Shown one piece after another: positions 1 to 13,309 of a stretch of 64,000 nt of DNA (positions are counted from its first letter, which is position 1; each line of letters begins with the position of its first letter). Origin of the DNA: Dermatophagoides farinae (taxonomy: Eukaryota; Arthropoda; Arachnida; Sarcoptiformes; Pyroglyphidae); the NCBI RefSeq assembly GCF_024713945.1, contig NC_134682.1, forward strand, positions 682,001 to 746,000, read 5' to 3'. The notes under the pieces were generated by a model. It ran no database searches. It was not told where the DNA came from and saw only the letters and a list, made by a program, of their open reading frames with translations. Position numbers and translations under genes: made by a program.

Positions 1-1041
1 GAAATGCCGCGTGAATGAATCTGGGACAAACAAAAAAAAAAAAAAAAAATACAAATCGCTAATTAAGTATATCGAATGTTTTCGAGAAGCCAGATTTTCG
101 TTTTAGTTTTGGCGGTAATTTTTTTTCAAATAGAAAAAAAATGGACCATGAACACAAATTGTTTGGCATCACATTGTGATCGATCGTAACAGGTGGTGAC
201 AATTTTTGTTTTTTTGATGAAACAATGAAAAACAACAAATTAAATTTCGAACCAAAACCAAACACACGAACAAACGAAATTCAAACACAAATGATGATCA
301 TATGGATGGATCGTAATTAAAGAAAAAAAAAATTTTTCGAGCCACTGAGAAAATTCGAATGAAAAAGACATCAGAAAAAAACCGTCAACCGTCACACAAT
401 TGTTATTTATTTATTTATTTTTTTTTTGTTTGCTGCAACATCACATTTTCTCAGACACACACAATGAGAATAAAAGAAAGAAAGTGAAAAAAAGTGCGAA
501 AAAAATGCGCGTTTTTTTCTATTGTCAACAGCAACAAAAACCAAAACCAAAAAAAAAAAAATGAAAATTGAAAAAGTGAAATTTTTTTTTTGCAGTAATG
601 ATGATGCCAAACATCATCATCATCATTAATGGCATTTTGGCTGTTGTCAACCAAAACTTGTTCAATCATCACCATCATTCGATTTAATTCAAGAAAAAAA
701 AAATATCCGTTAATGATAAACAGATGATGATGATGAATATATCGATGATAGATTTCCAACAACAACAACAACAACAACAAATCCTATTACGGAAATATCA
801 TGGATCTATATCCGTTTTTCTTTTGTTCAAAATTAGAATGATGAATAGGTGTGTGTGTGTAAAAATGGAAAGTAAAATTTTAAAATTTGTGAAAATAAAA
901 AAAAAAATACATGAAATGAAATGAAATGAAAAGAAATGTTGAATAATGATGATGACAATTGACATTTTTTTTTGTCCTATGATATCATCTTTCTGGCATT
1001 ATATATCGGAAAATTTTAAATTTCCATTCATCACAATGTGG
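1..1041. other. Intergenic spacer, AT-rich
   Basis: No supportable gene. The stretch holds poly-A/poly-T runs, short (ATG/CAT)n tracts near 600-740 and a (CAA)n run of about 24 bp near 757-780. Short open frames here are low complexity and lack a recognisable domain. It is the 3' flank of the minus-strand MCM2 gene. Confidence 0.6.
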
Positions 1042-4036
1042 TTAGAATTTCTGCACAATTACTTTACGTGATGGATCATAATGATAATTTTGCATTGTAA
1101 ATGATCGACTTTCATAAAGATTTTTCAAATGATAAATTTCCAATTGTCGTGCCTTTAAATGAAAAAAAAAATTTTTTTTGTTTAAAAAATTCAAATTATT
1201 CACAAAAACAGCTTACCCTTTTAGCAAATTCTGGTTCACTAATTTCAACCTTTTCAATAAAATCATCATCATCGCCATCCATATTGTGATCATTACGATG
1301 TGATCGATTACGTCGTAAAACAATTTCTTCATGCATCATTTGTCGTAACAATGTGAATAATAATTCGGTATTTGAACGTGAAAAATAGCGGCTAAATGTC
1401 TAGAAATTATTGATTGTAAAGAACAAAAAAAAAATCAATTAATTTCAATGCTGAGAATTTCAAACACATACCTTCATCATTGTTTTTTGTACACTATATT
1501 TTTGTGTTTCAATAAAACTATCGATAATTGTTTGAATGGCAATATTGACATCATTTTCACCGACAGCATCACGTAGATGCATACGAGCATGAGCTTCGGC
1601 ACAACGAATTATACTTTCAATATGACGTACAGTAATAGGAATCGAACCGGTCAACATTGATTCACGACGTAATTCTGAATATAATCGTGTAATTTTATCT
1701 TTATCAATTTTAGCCAATCTTGGATGTATACGTTGTCTTGCATAGATAATATATTTACGTAATAAATCCTGTGGTATCAGTTCAAGATCCGATGATGTAA
1801 CTTCATTCATCTGTTCTTGGCTGGTCATTTGTTCTAAATTCTCTTCAAGATTTGCTATTTGATCTTGAAGATTAGCATCTTTGATTTTTTGTCTATCTTC
1901 TTCGGTTGCATGTGGATGATGACGAATATGTGATCGTACAACGAATTTTGCCAATTGTTCATCAGCATATGGATCAACAACATCACGTACGGGACAAATA
2001 ATATCAAAACGTGATATAATCGGTTCAGTTAGGTCGACATTTTGTGCAAATGTAAGGCCAACATCATAACGTCCACCATTCGGATTCGATGCTGCTATTA
2101 CAGAACAACGAGCCTGTAATGAAGCAACAATGCCTGCTTTTGAAATCGAAATAGATTGTTGTTCCATAGCTTCATGTATTGAAGTTCGATCTTGATCACT
2201 CATTTTATCAAATTCATCAATTAAACAAACACCACGATCAGCCAATACCAATGCTCCAGCTTCCAGTGTCCATTCTCTTGTCAATGGACTTTTGTGTACC
2301 GAAGCAGTCAAACCAACAGCCGATGCACCTTGACCAGTAGTGAACACGGCACGTGGAGCAATTTTGGATAAATATTTCAAAAATTGTGATTTAGCCGTTC
2401 CAGGATCACCACAAAGCAATACATTTATATCGCCTCTGATTCGATGTTTATCACCAGGATTTTTCGATTCACCACCAAACAATGCCAATGCTAGGGCACG
2501 TTTTACTTTTTTATGGCCATAAATCGATGGACCCATTGATGCAATAATACGATCAGCGATTCGATAATCTTTAGACAATTTCAAAATATCTACAACATCA
2601 TCATCCGTAATGGAGATGGCTGCAGCCCAATTATCTTTACGAAGAACATGATTACCAAGAATGACGGTGGAAAAAACAGGAAATCCATTTGCAATATTCA
2701 AAGATCCATCATAGGAATTGGAATAAACACCAGTCACTTCTACTTCATCACCAGGACGACATGAATCACATAGATCGCCTAAAAGAATAACATCTTTAGA
2801 TCGTGGAATACGACCAGCAGAAACTTTTCCCGGTGCTTCCTGGATGGTGATTCGTTGATAATTTTGATAAATAGTTTCTTCCATATTCAATGAAAATGGA
2901 CCATTACTTTGACATTCTGGACAAGAGCCAGGCCTTGTTTCGGACAATTGTGTCTGAATGAATGGTCCAAGAACATAATGACATTTAAGACAATCATATT
3001 TAGCTATAGACAATTGTGGCAGAATCGATGTAGCCGATGTGATTACACCATGTGTACGAACCAATTGATTGAGATGAAGTTGTCGTAATGAACGTATATC
3101 TTCAAGTAATGGTAAATGACTGATTCGTGCATAGATTTCTTTAGCAATTCGACTATATGCTGGATACATTTTCAACACGATATCTTTGGCAGCTGCGTTG
3201 AAAATTTCAAACATTTCAAGCGGTGCATCCGGTAAAAAATAGGCTAGAATTTGTTCTTTAGCAGCTAGAATATGATATTCCACTTCGAATGATTGGCGAT
3301 TATCTTCGACCATTGATTTGATTTTATCTCGATAAATAAAACGATTACGTTCATCACAAGTGTTGATCAAAAATTCTTTGAAACGATTGAAAATTTCACG
3401 TTTCGGTGCCATTTGTACGACCCAATCACGAACAGAAAGTCCACGAGTATCTTCGAGATTTTCAATCGATTCAACCATTCTATCTTCATCTTCTAATTCG
3501 CCAAAAATTTCGGCCGTACGTCTTGAAAATCGTTTCTTTTTCTTTGCCGATTCTAGTTCAGCATCAGCCGTTTCAGTAATTTCCGATTCATCATCATAAA
3601 TATCCAGACCACGTCTCATACGGCCAGCAATTCTGCCTTCAATTTTATCTCGTTGCCGTAATTCAGCTTCAGCAGCACGACGATCATCGGCCGATAATTC
3701 CGAATATGAAGCATCATCCAATTGATCACGTTCATAAACATCCAATTCAGGTCTTGGCAAATAATCACGTTCAAAATCATTGCCAAACAATTCTTCACCA
3801 CTTTCTTCATCATCATCATCACCTTGATTACGAACATTTCCATCACGAACAATACGTCTTGATTGTTGTTGTTGTGAAGAATCATCTATTTCAGATGTAG
3901 CATCATTGAATAATCGTTCGACTTCATCATGATATTCACCATCCATTAATTCATCTTCAGTTTGTTCTTGAAATGGACGATCTGGTGATACTAATCTATC
4001 CAGAATATTATCCGTATTTTGACTGGAAGAATCCAT
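1042..4036 (-). CDS. MCM2: DNA replication licensing factor MCM2
   Basis: Subunit of the MCM2-7 replicative helicase, an AAA+ ATPase that is loaded at origins and unwinds DNA in the nucleus. Three exons: 4036-1472, 1399-1217 and 1152-1042, joined by 72- and 64-bp introns, all phase 0, giving about 952 residues (human about 904). Visible motifs: acidic, Ser/Asp-rich N-terminus (1-120); C4 zinc finger CLKC...CPEC near 347-372; Walker A GDPGTAKS near 542; Walker B LIDEFDKM near 603; arginine finger SRFD near 671. The second and third exons complete the C-terminal winged-helix region: the last exon reads ARQLEIYHL...VIVQKF, matching the ARQINIHNL...ILQQF ending of animal MCM2. The first exon alone would give a false 858-residue protein ending in MKVCV. 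Identification is secure; only exon ends are inferred. Confidence 0.96.
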
Positions 4037-4368
4037 TATTTATGCGAATGTTGAACAAATACGAAAACAACGATTATGACGATTCAAAGTAAAATTTAAA
4101 AGGTAGAATGAGAATGCAGTATACAAACACAAGCCTTTTGTCTGTCTGTGTGGAAAAATTTGGCGCGATTTTGTTTGCTCACACACAAAACAACACACAA
4201 ACCTTTTAATCGATACCGTTCATATAGTATGTATGATTGGAAATTTTTTTAAATTGAAAATTTCTTGAATTTTATTTACATTTTAATCACGATTATTATT
4301 ATCATGATTTCGAAACTGAAATGGCTAAAATTGGCAAAAAAAAAATTATCTACAAATATTCTAATGAT
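4037..4368. other. Spacer between MCM2 start and chitinase-like 3' end
   Basis: About 330 bp holding the MCM2 5' flank and the 3' end of the chitinase-like gene, both on the minus strand. No further gene seen; AT-rich with short (ATT)n runs near 4290. Confidence 0.5.
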
Positions 4369-7300
4369 TTATCCATGAATTTTTACAACATGCAAAGATT
4401 TTTTATACGATTTTATCGCTGCTAATTCCAACACATTTGAAATTGTTTTTTGTAATGGAAATCGTTTTCCATCATCTCGACATATACCTGTGATGTGTTG
4501 ATTAGATGAAAAAAAAAATAATTTTAGAAAATAAAAAACTTTTAAAATCATTGCATCTCAAACCTTTTGTATCATCAAAATTCAGTGCAAATGTTACGAT
4601 GCCACCCATTCCAGTTTTCACTACCCATTGAGCTTTTGTAGCGACGGATAATTCATTCTCATATGAAACCCAATCAAAACCATTGTATGCATATGGAACT
4701 TGGCTATGGAAATCAAATTGTTTAACTGTTCCAGGTAGCCTTAAAAATTCACAAACACGTGTATAATTTAATTTTCCTTTTCCGATTCCAGGTCCACTAG
4801 CCGGTAAATTGATCATATTCTGTACGATAGGAACCACTAGATTATAAGTTCGTGCATATGTCGGTACACCAATCATTATTTTTCGTAATGGCATTCCACT
4901 ATTTGCCCAATATGTTGCTGTCCATGCCTGGATATTTGTATATAAAAAAAAAGACTATGAACAAACATAATTTCATTTCATCAACAATGTAAAACATACC
5001 ACATTCAACGTGCTGAAATATGCATTATCCGTAGATCGTGGATATAATGGAGCATGATGACCAGTATATGGTTTATCTGGTCGATAATAATGAAAATCAT
5101 ATGACATTAAATTGACAAAATCAACAAATCTGTTTGAATCAATGAAAAAAAAAATTTGATTGATTAATGATAAATGAAAAATCATCAAACTATTTACTTA
5201 CTTTTCAATTTCTGGTATTAAATACGATGTACTAGCAATCATTAATGGTGCACCAACAGCCAATGATATTAAAAATGATGATGATGATCCTCGATTATTA
5301 TTATTATTAATATCATTTGGCCAAATTAATTTAGACATTTGTCGTAGTTCTTTAAGAAATTGTACCAGATTCTGTTTATCACGCGATAAACCTGGTGTAC
5401 GAAACCCTGGAAATTCCCAATCAATATCGATGCCATCGAAATTAAATTCCGTACAAATATCTAATATGGATATTATGAAACGTTCACGTGTACGATTCGT
5501 ACTGGTAACAATGGAAAACATTGTACCACCAAGATCACCAATAGAAAGCATCACTTTTAGTTTTGGATATTGAATTTTCATCATTGTAGCCAGTCGATAA
5601 CGTTCACCATCTTCTAATGGTTTTTGTGCCACAACCAGACCATTTGTTGCAATTCTTGCATAACCAACAATTAGATGTGAACAAATATGTAATTCTAATT
5701 GATTTATTTCAATATTACCACCATCTTTACCACCATTAAGTAATAGATAACATACACGTTTAAATCTATGTGCAACAAGAATTTTTCCATCAATACGATT
5801 ATTATCATCTTTGATTTGATGGAATAATTCTTCATCAATTTCTTCTTCATCACCATCATCATCATCATCATCATCATCGTTATCATTATTTCGATGATTT
5901 TCAACATTTTCATGTTTCTTGTCAATAATCGATTTTGGTTTGTTTAAATTATGATTTTTTAAATTATCCACTACGACAGGATTCACTTGATAATTATCAA
6001 TTTTGCTGGCATTAATTACTTTTAAAATATGCCACAAAAATTCTTTGGGAATTTCATCCACATGATTCCATGTTTGTGTTGGTGCCATTGCAGTCGTAGT
6101 CGTAGTTGTTGTTGATGGTGGTGACGCAGAAAAAAATATCGGTGACATTGTTGTAGTCGTTGATGAGGATCCTAATGTAGCAAGAAAATTATTAAAATTT
6201 ATGAAAAAATCTGAATTTATTGGAAACGTAAGTTGAGTTGTCGCCACAGTCGTCGAGATTGTTGTTTCATCATCAATATCTTGTTCAGTTGTCATTTCAT
6301 TCGATTCTAGTGTTGTCGTTGTCGTTGTCGTTGCTGTTGTTGTTTCTAATTCTGATATTTCCGTTGTGGTCAGTTCAAGATCAGCAACATCATTATCATC
6401 ATCACCTTCTTTTTCTTCATTAACAGGTAAAGTTGTTGTTGATTCATCAATATCATCATCAGGTGATGTAGTCGTTGTGGACAGATCAACTGGTGATTCA
6501 ATATTAATGGCTGGAATAACGATTCCTTTTGATATACGAAAACTGGGCGATTTTGGATGACAACGACTCCATCCATTCTTTTTGGACCATATTTCACCAA
6601 ATTTTTTATTAGTTTTAATTTTATTCAATGTTACATTACAAAAATTTGCCTCAAATTCATCAATATCGGATGAAATACTTATTTTTTTCGGCGGTAAACT
6701 TATGATTTTTGTTTTTGTTTTTGTCTTCTTCACTTGTTTCTTTTTTGTTGTTGATTTTTTTATGTTTTTTCGAGGTTTTTCTTCTTTTTTAACGATATCT
6801 TGTTTGTCATCATCATCATCATCATCATTGTCGTCATCTGGAAGTATGGGAATTTTTGGTGTTGCAAATCGAAAATTATCTTTATGCTGATCAGTAGTAC
6901 GACGCCATGATTGTTGATATGGTAATGGTTTCTGTTGACGATTCTGTGTTGATGATGATGTTGACAATTTACGGCCATTGTTATTGTTGTTGTTTTTGTA
7001 GTGGATTTTCTTGGATTCAATTTTCTTTTTATTAATTCCGGGTTTTCTATCATTATGAACTGGATTTGAATTTCTTCGTAGAAATGGAAATGCATTTTTA
7101 AATTTTTCTTTCAATTTTGTTTGCAATGGACTCAGATCTAAACGAATCATTCTTTTTGAAATACGATGATGATGTCGAAACATTTGAATTTTAGTCTTCG
7201 TTGCTGTGAACATTCTTTTTGGTGATATTCGATCTCGTATACTCGATTTGGCAGTATCACTTTCATTTTCTAATTCATCATAATCTTCTTCTGGTTCATC

Positions 7301-8257
7301 ATCACCGGTGGTTTCTTCTGCTTCATTTCCATCATCAACATAATCTACTTCTTCATAAAGGTCACTATTTTTTCTTTTTTCATCCATTTCTTCATCATCA
7401 TGATCATCATATTCTTCTTCAGGTTCATCATCTTGAATGGTGGACGGTTGTTTTGATGATGATTTTTTCATTGTTTTTGTATCATCATCATGGCTCTCTA
7501 TATGATCATATTTCAAATTTTCACCATCAATATCATATGGTTGTTGCTGTTCATATTGAATTATTTGTCCATCGATTTGACCAGGTGGATTTGATGATGA
7601 AACTTCATAATATTTAATATTCGGATTATTTGGATCTATAATTGGTGTATATTGTTGTTGCTGTTGTTGCAAATATTGATATTGTTGCTGCATTGGTTGA
7701 GAATTTTGCAATAACAATGATAACGGTATTTGTTGATTTGATTGTGGCATTGACATCGATGACGGCGCTGATGATCGTAACAATGTTGCCAATGAATTCA
7801 AAATATTCATCTGATCAATAGGTGACGATAGTGGCGATGGCGCTATTGTTTGTGTGATTGAATTCGATTGTTGTTGTGATGGTTGTGTTTGACCACCACC
7901 ACCACTTACTTGAGCAAGTAATTGAACAATTCTTGGATCAAGATTAGCCAATAATTGTAGACTATTCGTTATTGAATTACCATTATTTGATGATTGATCC
8001 ATAATCATTGATGATGATGATGTTGATGGTGTCGAAAATTGATCTGTCGATGATGGCGATTGAGGAATCGATTGCAATGAATTTGCTGATTGAACAGTAG
8101 TAGGCATCATCTGTTGGAAACCTCTACGTAATTTATCATTATTTAGATTTGGTATTGCTTTATCCAGAAATGATCGCCACATTGTCAATGTGATTCCTTG
8201 CATAAATAATAATGATACAAGCATTGGCATTGAGCCCGTTAACAATCCTAGGACCAT
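4369..8257 (-). CDS. Long GH18 chitinase-like protein with N-terminal membrane anchor
   Basis: Four exons: 8257-5202, 5129-5000, 4927-4564 and 4487-4369 (introns 72-76 bp), giving about 1222 residues. Residues about 1-30 are hydrophobic (signal or signal-anchor). Next come about 820 residues of low complexity: Gln/Ser-rich, then acidic, Lys/Arg-rich, and Thr-rich mucin-like stretches. The GH18 barrel occupies the last ~360 residues: RFKRVCYLLLNGG at its start, catalytic DGIDIDWEF near 940-948 with the proton-donor Glu present, NLMSYDF in the second exon, IGVPTYART in the third, and GGIVTFALNFDD near the end. The catalytic acid argues for an active chitinase or related hydrolase acting outside the cell. 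In the last motif the usual Trp of the sugar-binding pocket appears as Phe. Family is clear; the subgroup and true length of the N-terminal extension are uncertain. Confidence 0.88.
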
Positions 8258-9013
8258 TATTTATAGCACTTTTTTTAATATTTATATTTTCAAAACAAAA
8301 TAACGAATTTAACATTGAAACAAAAAAAAATTATGGCTACTTTTTTTTAAAAAAAAAATGACACTATAAATATTACAATTACAATAATAACATGATCAAC
8401 ACAACCAATTTGATGTTGTTGTCGTTGTTGTGGTTATTATTCATTGAACATCAAAATTATCATATCGATGATGGTTGATGTTAGTTCGAACCACAGTTTC
8501 AATTGAACTGAATCAATCGGCCAATAATTCCCATCGATGACAGAAACAGAAGATGTAGAAAAAAAAACCAATTTGGTGAACCAGTTTCTCACACATTGTG
8601 TATTTTTTTTTTTTTTAATGATTTTTTTTTGTTGTTGTTAAAAGGTAAACCCCACACCAAACAACAGGTGATTGAAATGATTCGAATGAAAACGGTATTT
8701 TTTTCATGATTATTACTAATGATGATTGCGTGATTAACCAATATATATTGGATCATAACTTCTTCGTTTTTTTTTTTGCTGTCAATTGTGTCTAAAAATT
8801 TTTCATGTTGAACATTTTGGATTTTTTTTTCACTACTCGATTTAACACGATTCGATTCATTGATTTATCCCACGCATATATAGTAGTATATAGGGTAATT
8901 AAAATTATAACGACGACGACGACGACGATGATGATCATAATGATTATCATAATCATAATTAATTATTAGTGAAAAATTTGATTTGAAAGTAAAAATAAAT
9001 CACCACCACCATC
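8258..9013. other. Spacer upstream of chitinase-like gene, AT-rich
   Basis: About 750 bp with poly-T runs, a (GAC)n/(GAT)n tract near 8912-8935 and no supportable gene. It contains the promoter side of the minus-strand chitinase-like gene and ends at the retrotransposon target site. Confidence 0.5.
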
Positions 9014-9136
9014 ATCATCAAATTTTCCTGAATACAGAAAAGCAAAGATGAGAGATGATAAGAATTAGTCAAGAATGCCAAAGTGGATTTCATACTATGC
9101 TGCAAATTTTGACACAAAATTTTGATTTCGGAGTTT

Positions 9137-9790
9137 TCAATATCCATAATCAATTCGATTTTTGGCACGTTCAGAAGCTTTTTTATGATATGGGCATTCT
9201 TTGCTGAAAACAGAATGATTGATATCAATGTTGTTCGCCAATCCATAATTCCTTGAGGACTTCCATCGTAGACAATTAAAACATTGCGCCATTGAATTAG
9301 CTTGACAGGTTGATGATGAATGCTCATTTCCACACTTTGAGCAAACTGGCTTATTGGTACAAAATTTTGAAATATGTCCAAAACTAAGACAATTGTAACA
9401 TTGCGGGACAAATACACTTTGTTTCACTGGGCAACATTTGTAACCAATAAAGAGCTGGCCAAGTTTTGTGCAAGTCTGCCATACCTGTGGAGATGTTTCT
9501 AATATCACAAATTTCGAACCCAGACGATCCTTTCTAGAAGAAATCATTTTCATAAAATTATTCTCTTGATTTAAAATATGTTTGACATTATCATTTTGTG
9601 AAGCAATGATACCGACAATATCATTGTCATCAATATCGTTTTCAATACCTAGGATTAACAATCTGGGGTTCTTTTTTGCTGGAATCTTTGCTTTAATGCC
9701 ATTTTTGTTTTTGTTGATTTCTTCTGCAATCTTCAAACAATCAGTTCTTGAAGTGCATTTAATCAATACCTTACTTGAATAATTCTTTTA
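9137..9790 (-). pseudogene. Retrotransposon ORF1 (gag-like, zinc knuckles), 5'-truncated and inverted
   Basis: Minus-strand open frame of at least 209 residues inside the inverted part of the retrotransposon. It contains Cys/His clusters of the CCHC type (CYNCLSFGHISKFC, CSKCGNEHSSSTC, then CFNC...CPYH), as in the nucleic-acid-binding ORF1 proteins of I, jockey and R1 type elements. Upstream the frame stays open to the inversion junction near 9775-9790 with no natural start, so its N-terminus is missing. Just past its stop, the overlapping minus-strand frame (about 9028-9160) reads like the start of an ORF2 endonuclease (ILCQNLQHS...LLFCIQ), cut exactly at the target duplication. Not expected to be functional as placed. 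Confidence 0.85.
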
Positions 9791-12700
9791 ATGATTTTTC
9801 TGGTTTCAATATTGTCGCAGATTCTCATAACCCGAAATGTGCTATTGTATCTAAGTATGATCTTCTTAAATTGGATCAATTTACTAATTCCAACTGTGCA
9901 AGTGCCATTGTTAATTGTTTCAAACCTTTTGTTCTTTGTTCGGTTTATTTCTCTTTCAATGATGGTCTTGAACGTTTGGAAGAAGATCTATTGCTGGTAG
10001 AAAATTTATTATCAACATATCCATCGTATCCTATAATTGTTACCGGCGATTTTAATTCCCATCATCAAACTTGGGGAAATGGATTTAATGATGAACGAGG
10101 ACGATTAATTATGGATTTTATTTGTCAAATGAATTTAACATTATTAAATGATGGATCTACAACTTTTGACAATTTTCGACATCAAAGCGCTATCGATCTT
10201 ACGATTATAAATCAACATGCATTGAATTTTGTTTCTAATTGGAAAACTGAAGATCTAATCTCTGGATCAGATCATCATCTCATTTCATTTTATTATGGTT
10301 CCACCATATCTATTTATCCAAAATCTCTTACTAGAAAATATTACACAAAAAATATCGATTGGTCTAGTTTTATTCATATGGCATCTATCAAATTATCTGT
10401 TTTTGCCAATTCAGTGGATGACCTATCTTCGTGTGATCAAATTGATAAATTTGTAAATGATTTTATTAGTTCTATTCAACAAATTTGTGACATTAGTCTT
10501 CCTTTGTTAAAACATGGACAAAAAACCAAAAAACTATCAAACGAAATGTTGGCCAAACTTAGATTACTAAAAAATTTGAGAAGAAGATATCAAAGGCAAC
10601 GTTGTATGTCCAATAGATTATTGTGGCGAGATCGCTACTTAAATTGTGTAAATGATTTTAAAAATTCTTTACTTAAATCAAAGATAGATGCTTGCAAAGA
10701 ATTCTTTGCTTCTCTGGATAAGGATTCTATTTGGAAGAAAGCTTATCGATCTTGGAAAAAACCATCAATAATAAATCAAACTTTAAGGACCATTCAAAAA
10801 GATGATCCTAATGCCTCCTGGACTATCTCTTCGTATGATACAGCTTCCTTTTTATTGGGGAAATTTTTCCCTAATTTACCTAATGATTTGGATTCTCCCA
10901 TACATAACTGGTACCGGTCAACAAGCATAATCGATAATGACCCAGAAATTAGTATCAGAGAAGTAAATTATGCTATTAATATTGAAAATGATGCTAAAAG
11001 CCCTGGTTGGGATTCCATTACAGCTAATATCATCAAAAATATCCATCTTCTTTATCCCACATTTTTCAATTCGTTATTTAACAAATGTCTTTTATATGGA
11101 TATTTTCCTAAATGTTGGAAGAAATCAATTGTTAAGTTAATTCCTAAATCTAATGGTAATACATATCGTTCCTATCGTCCAATTTCCTTACTTCCGGTCA
11201 TGGGGAAAATTTTCGAAGGTATTATTGCTCGTCGCTTACAATTTTTCCTTCTTTCTAATAAAAAATTATCTGGCAACCAATTCGGTTTCATCCCGCAGAA
11301 ATCTACTGAACAAGCATTATATCGAATTAGCAATAAAATCAAAGCCATTTTTGAAAAGAAAAGTTTTGCTATTCTGGTTTCTTTGGATATTACGGGTGCG
11401 TTCGACTCGGCTCGTTTTGATCTCATTTTGGAGCAATTAAGACATTTTAACATTCCACCTAATTTGTATGCCATCTTATTCAATTACTTTTGTGACAGAT
11501 GGGTGGAATTACCCCTTATTGGAACATCGGCCGTGAAACAATGCTCTGGTGGTTGCCCGCAGGGTGGGAAAATTTCCCCGTTATTGTGGAATATATTAAT
11601 TGACAAATTGTTAAAATTGCCTTTGCCACACAATTGTCATCTACAAGCCTATGCGGATGATTGTCTGATTTTTTGTGAACATCCGAACGCTGATAATTGT
11701 ACTTGGCTTGTTAATAATTGTTTAGAGATTATCTATGAATGGGGATTAGCCCATGGACTAACTTTTAACCCTTCCAAATCGGAAGCTATGATTATTACCA
11801 AAAAGAGAAAATTTAACATTCCATCGATATTTTTAAACGACCAGGCTATAGGACTTGTTCCTTATATCAAAATACTTGGCTTAGTCGTTGATTCGAAACT
11901 CTCTTGGAGCCATCATATCGATTATATTTCTTCCAAAGCTACTAAGATTTTCAATATTATTAAAAGAAGATTCGGTTCACTTTGGGGCTTGTCTTTTGAT
12001 GTACTCCGCACCATATATTTACAGGCTATTGAACCGATGATCCTATATGCTTGTCCGGTTTGGCATAAACATGGTACAAATATGAAACGATTATTGAGAA
12101 TACAAAGGTCATTCGCAATTGGCATGATCCGTGCCTACCGAACCGTCTCTTTGGAAGCCTCATTGATCATAGCAAACATTCCTCCTATTCATTTTAAATT
12201 GGATTACCTGGTAAAAATGTTTTCTTTAAAAAATAACTCGACCGCTATGGATTGTTCTTATGAATCTCCTATTGCTTATGATAATTTGATCCATCCAGGG
12301 AAAATCAATCTTTCGGTTACAAATGAAAATGATACTTGTTTTCAACATCAACATTATTATCATATATACACTGATGGATCCAAATTCGAAAATTATGTTG
12401 GTGCTGCGTTTGTTGTTTTTTCAGTCCATGAAAACCGTATACCATTTTTGAGAAAAATGTTTCGTCTGGATAATCGTTGTTCAATTTACCAAGCCGAACT
12501 TTTGGCTGTTGTTGAGGCTATAAATTGGGTTGTTGATAATAATGTTCCTGGCGTTAAAATTATGTCTGATTCTCAAGCTGTATTGTTGTCGATTCAAAAA
12601 ATCTATTCTTCCAATAGGATGGTACAGCATATTTTTCAAAAAATCGTCAATTTTAATGGACATATTTGTTTCGAATGGGTTAAAGCGCATAATGGAAATT

Positions 12701-13182
12701 TTGGAAACGAATTAGCGGATTATTTAGCCAAAAGAGCTGTAGAATCGCCGATTTTGAATTACGATCTTTTGCCTTTATCCTTCTTTAAATATGAATTCAA
12801 AAAACAACTATATTGTGCCTGGAATGAGATTTGGACAACATGCTCTAATGGATCCACTACTAAAAAATTTTTTCCACTGGTAAGCATCAGATCAGGAATC
12901 AATCTGTCTCCCGATTTCATTCTTACCCAATTTCTTACAAACCATGGAAAATTCAACCAGTATTTAAACAGAATGCGAATCAAAGATCAATCGACATGTT
13001 CCTGTGGTAATCCTTCACAAACATCTTTACATTTAATTTTGGAATGTGATCGTTTTGCAGCACAGAGATGTTTTTTCGCTTGTTACTGTTCTGATATGTC
13101 TAATTCTCTATCCAATATGTTGGATGAAAATATTAGAAAATATTTTTCAAATTTCCTTCTTTCTATTTATAATTGTTTATAA
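9763..13182 (+). pseudogene. Retrotransposon ORF2: endonuclease, reverse transcriptase, RNase H (5' end detached)
   Basis: Open frame of about 1135 residues with no ATG at its left end, because the first endonuclease residues lie on the inverted segment. Numbering from 9775: AP-endonuclease motifs TGDFNSHHQTWG near 91 and SDHH near 164; reverse transcriptase with RPISLLP near 465, SLDITGAFDSA near 535, GGCPQGGKISPLLW near 592 and the active-site YADD near 625; RNase H with YTDGS near 864, the AELLAV Glu near 907, SDSQA near 931 and NELADYLA near 978; and a C-terminal CSCG...H...C zinc motif near 1075. The frame is uninterrupted to its stop. Its RNase H places it with I/LOA-type elements. It is displaced from its start, so it is called a defective copy. 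Confidence 0.92.
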
Positions 13183-13309
13183 TTTTTTGTTATATTTCTC
13201 ATTTTTATTTTATTTTTTGTAAATCTTTATCAACTCCTATTTTAAGGTATAGGAGCGTTTTGCTTTTTTTCTAAATAAATAAATAATAAAATAAAATCAT
13301 CAAATTTTC

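Larger units (their letters stand above)
9014..13309 (+). mobile_element. I/LOA-like non-LTR retrotransposon, 5'-inverted copy with target duplication
   Basis: A 14-bp sequence, ATCATCAAATTTTC, occurs at 9014-9027 and again at 13296-13309, exactly flanking the element: a target-site duplication. Between them, 9028 to about 9775 carries the element's 5' part in reverse orientation (ORF1 gag-like plus the first residues of the ORF2 endonuclease, both reading on the minus strand). About 9775 to 13295 carries the rest of ORF2 on the plus strand and ends in a TAA/TAAA-rich tail (13271-13295). A reversed 5' segment directly joined to a forward 3' segment is the known product of twin priming during target-primed reverse transcription. 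RNase H, CCHC ORF1 and the TAA-type tail suggest the I or LOA groups. The perfect duplication and unbroken ORF2 frame imply a recent insertion. Confidence 0.93.

Noticed and set aside
2340-3900. Plus-strand and off-frame open frames of 60-90 codons
   Set aside because: Antisense shadows of the MCM2 coding exon.
6238-7617. Several plus-strand and off-frame open frames of 60-130 codons
   Set aside because: Shadows of the low-complexity part of the chitinase-like exon, rich in His, Ser and Phe because they read (ATC)n tracts.
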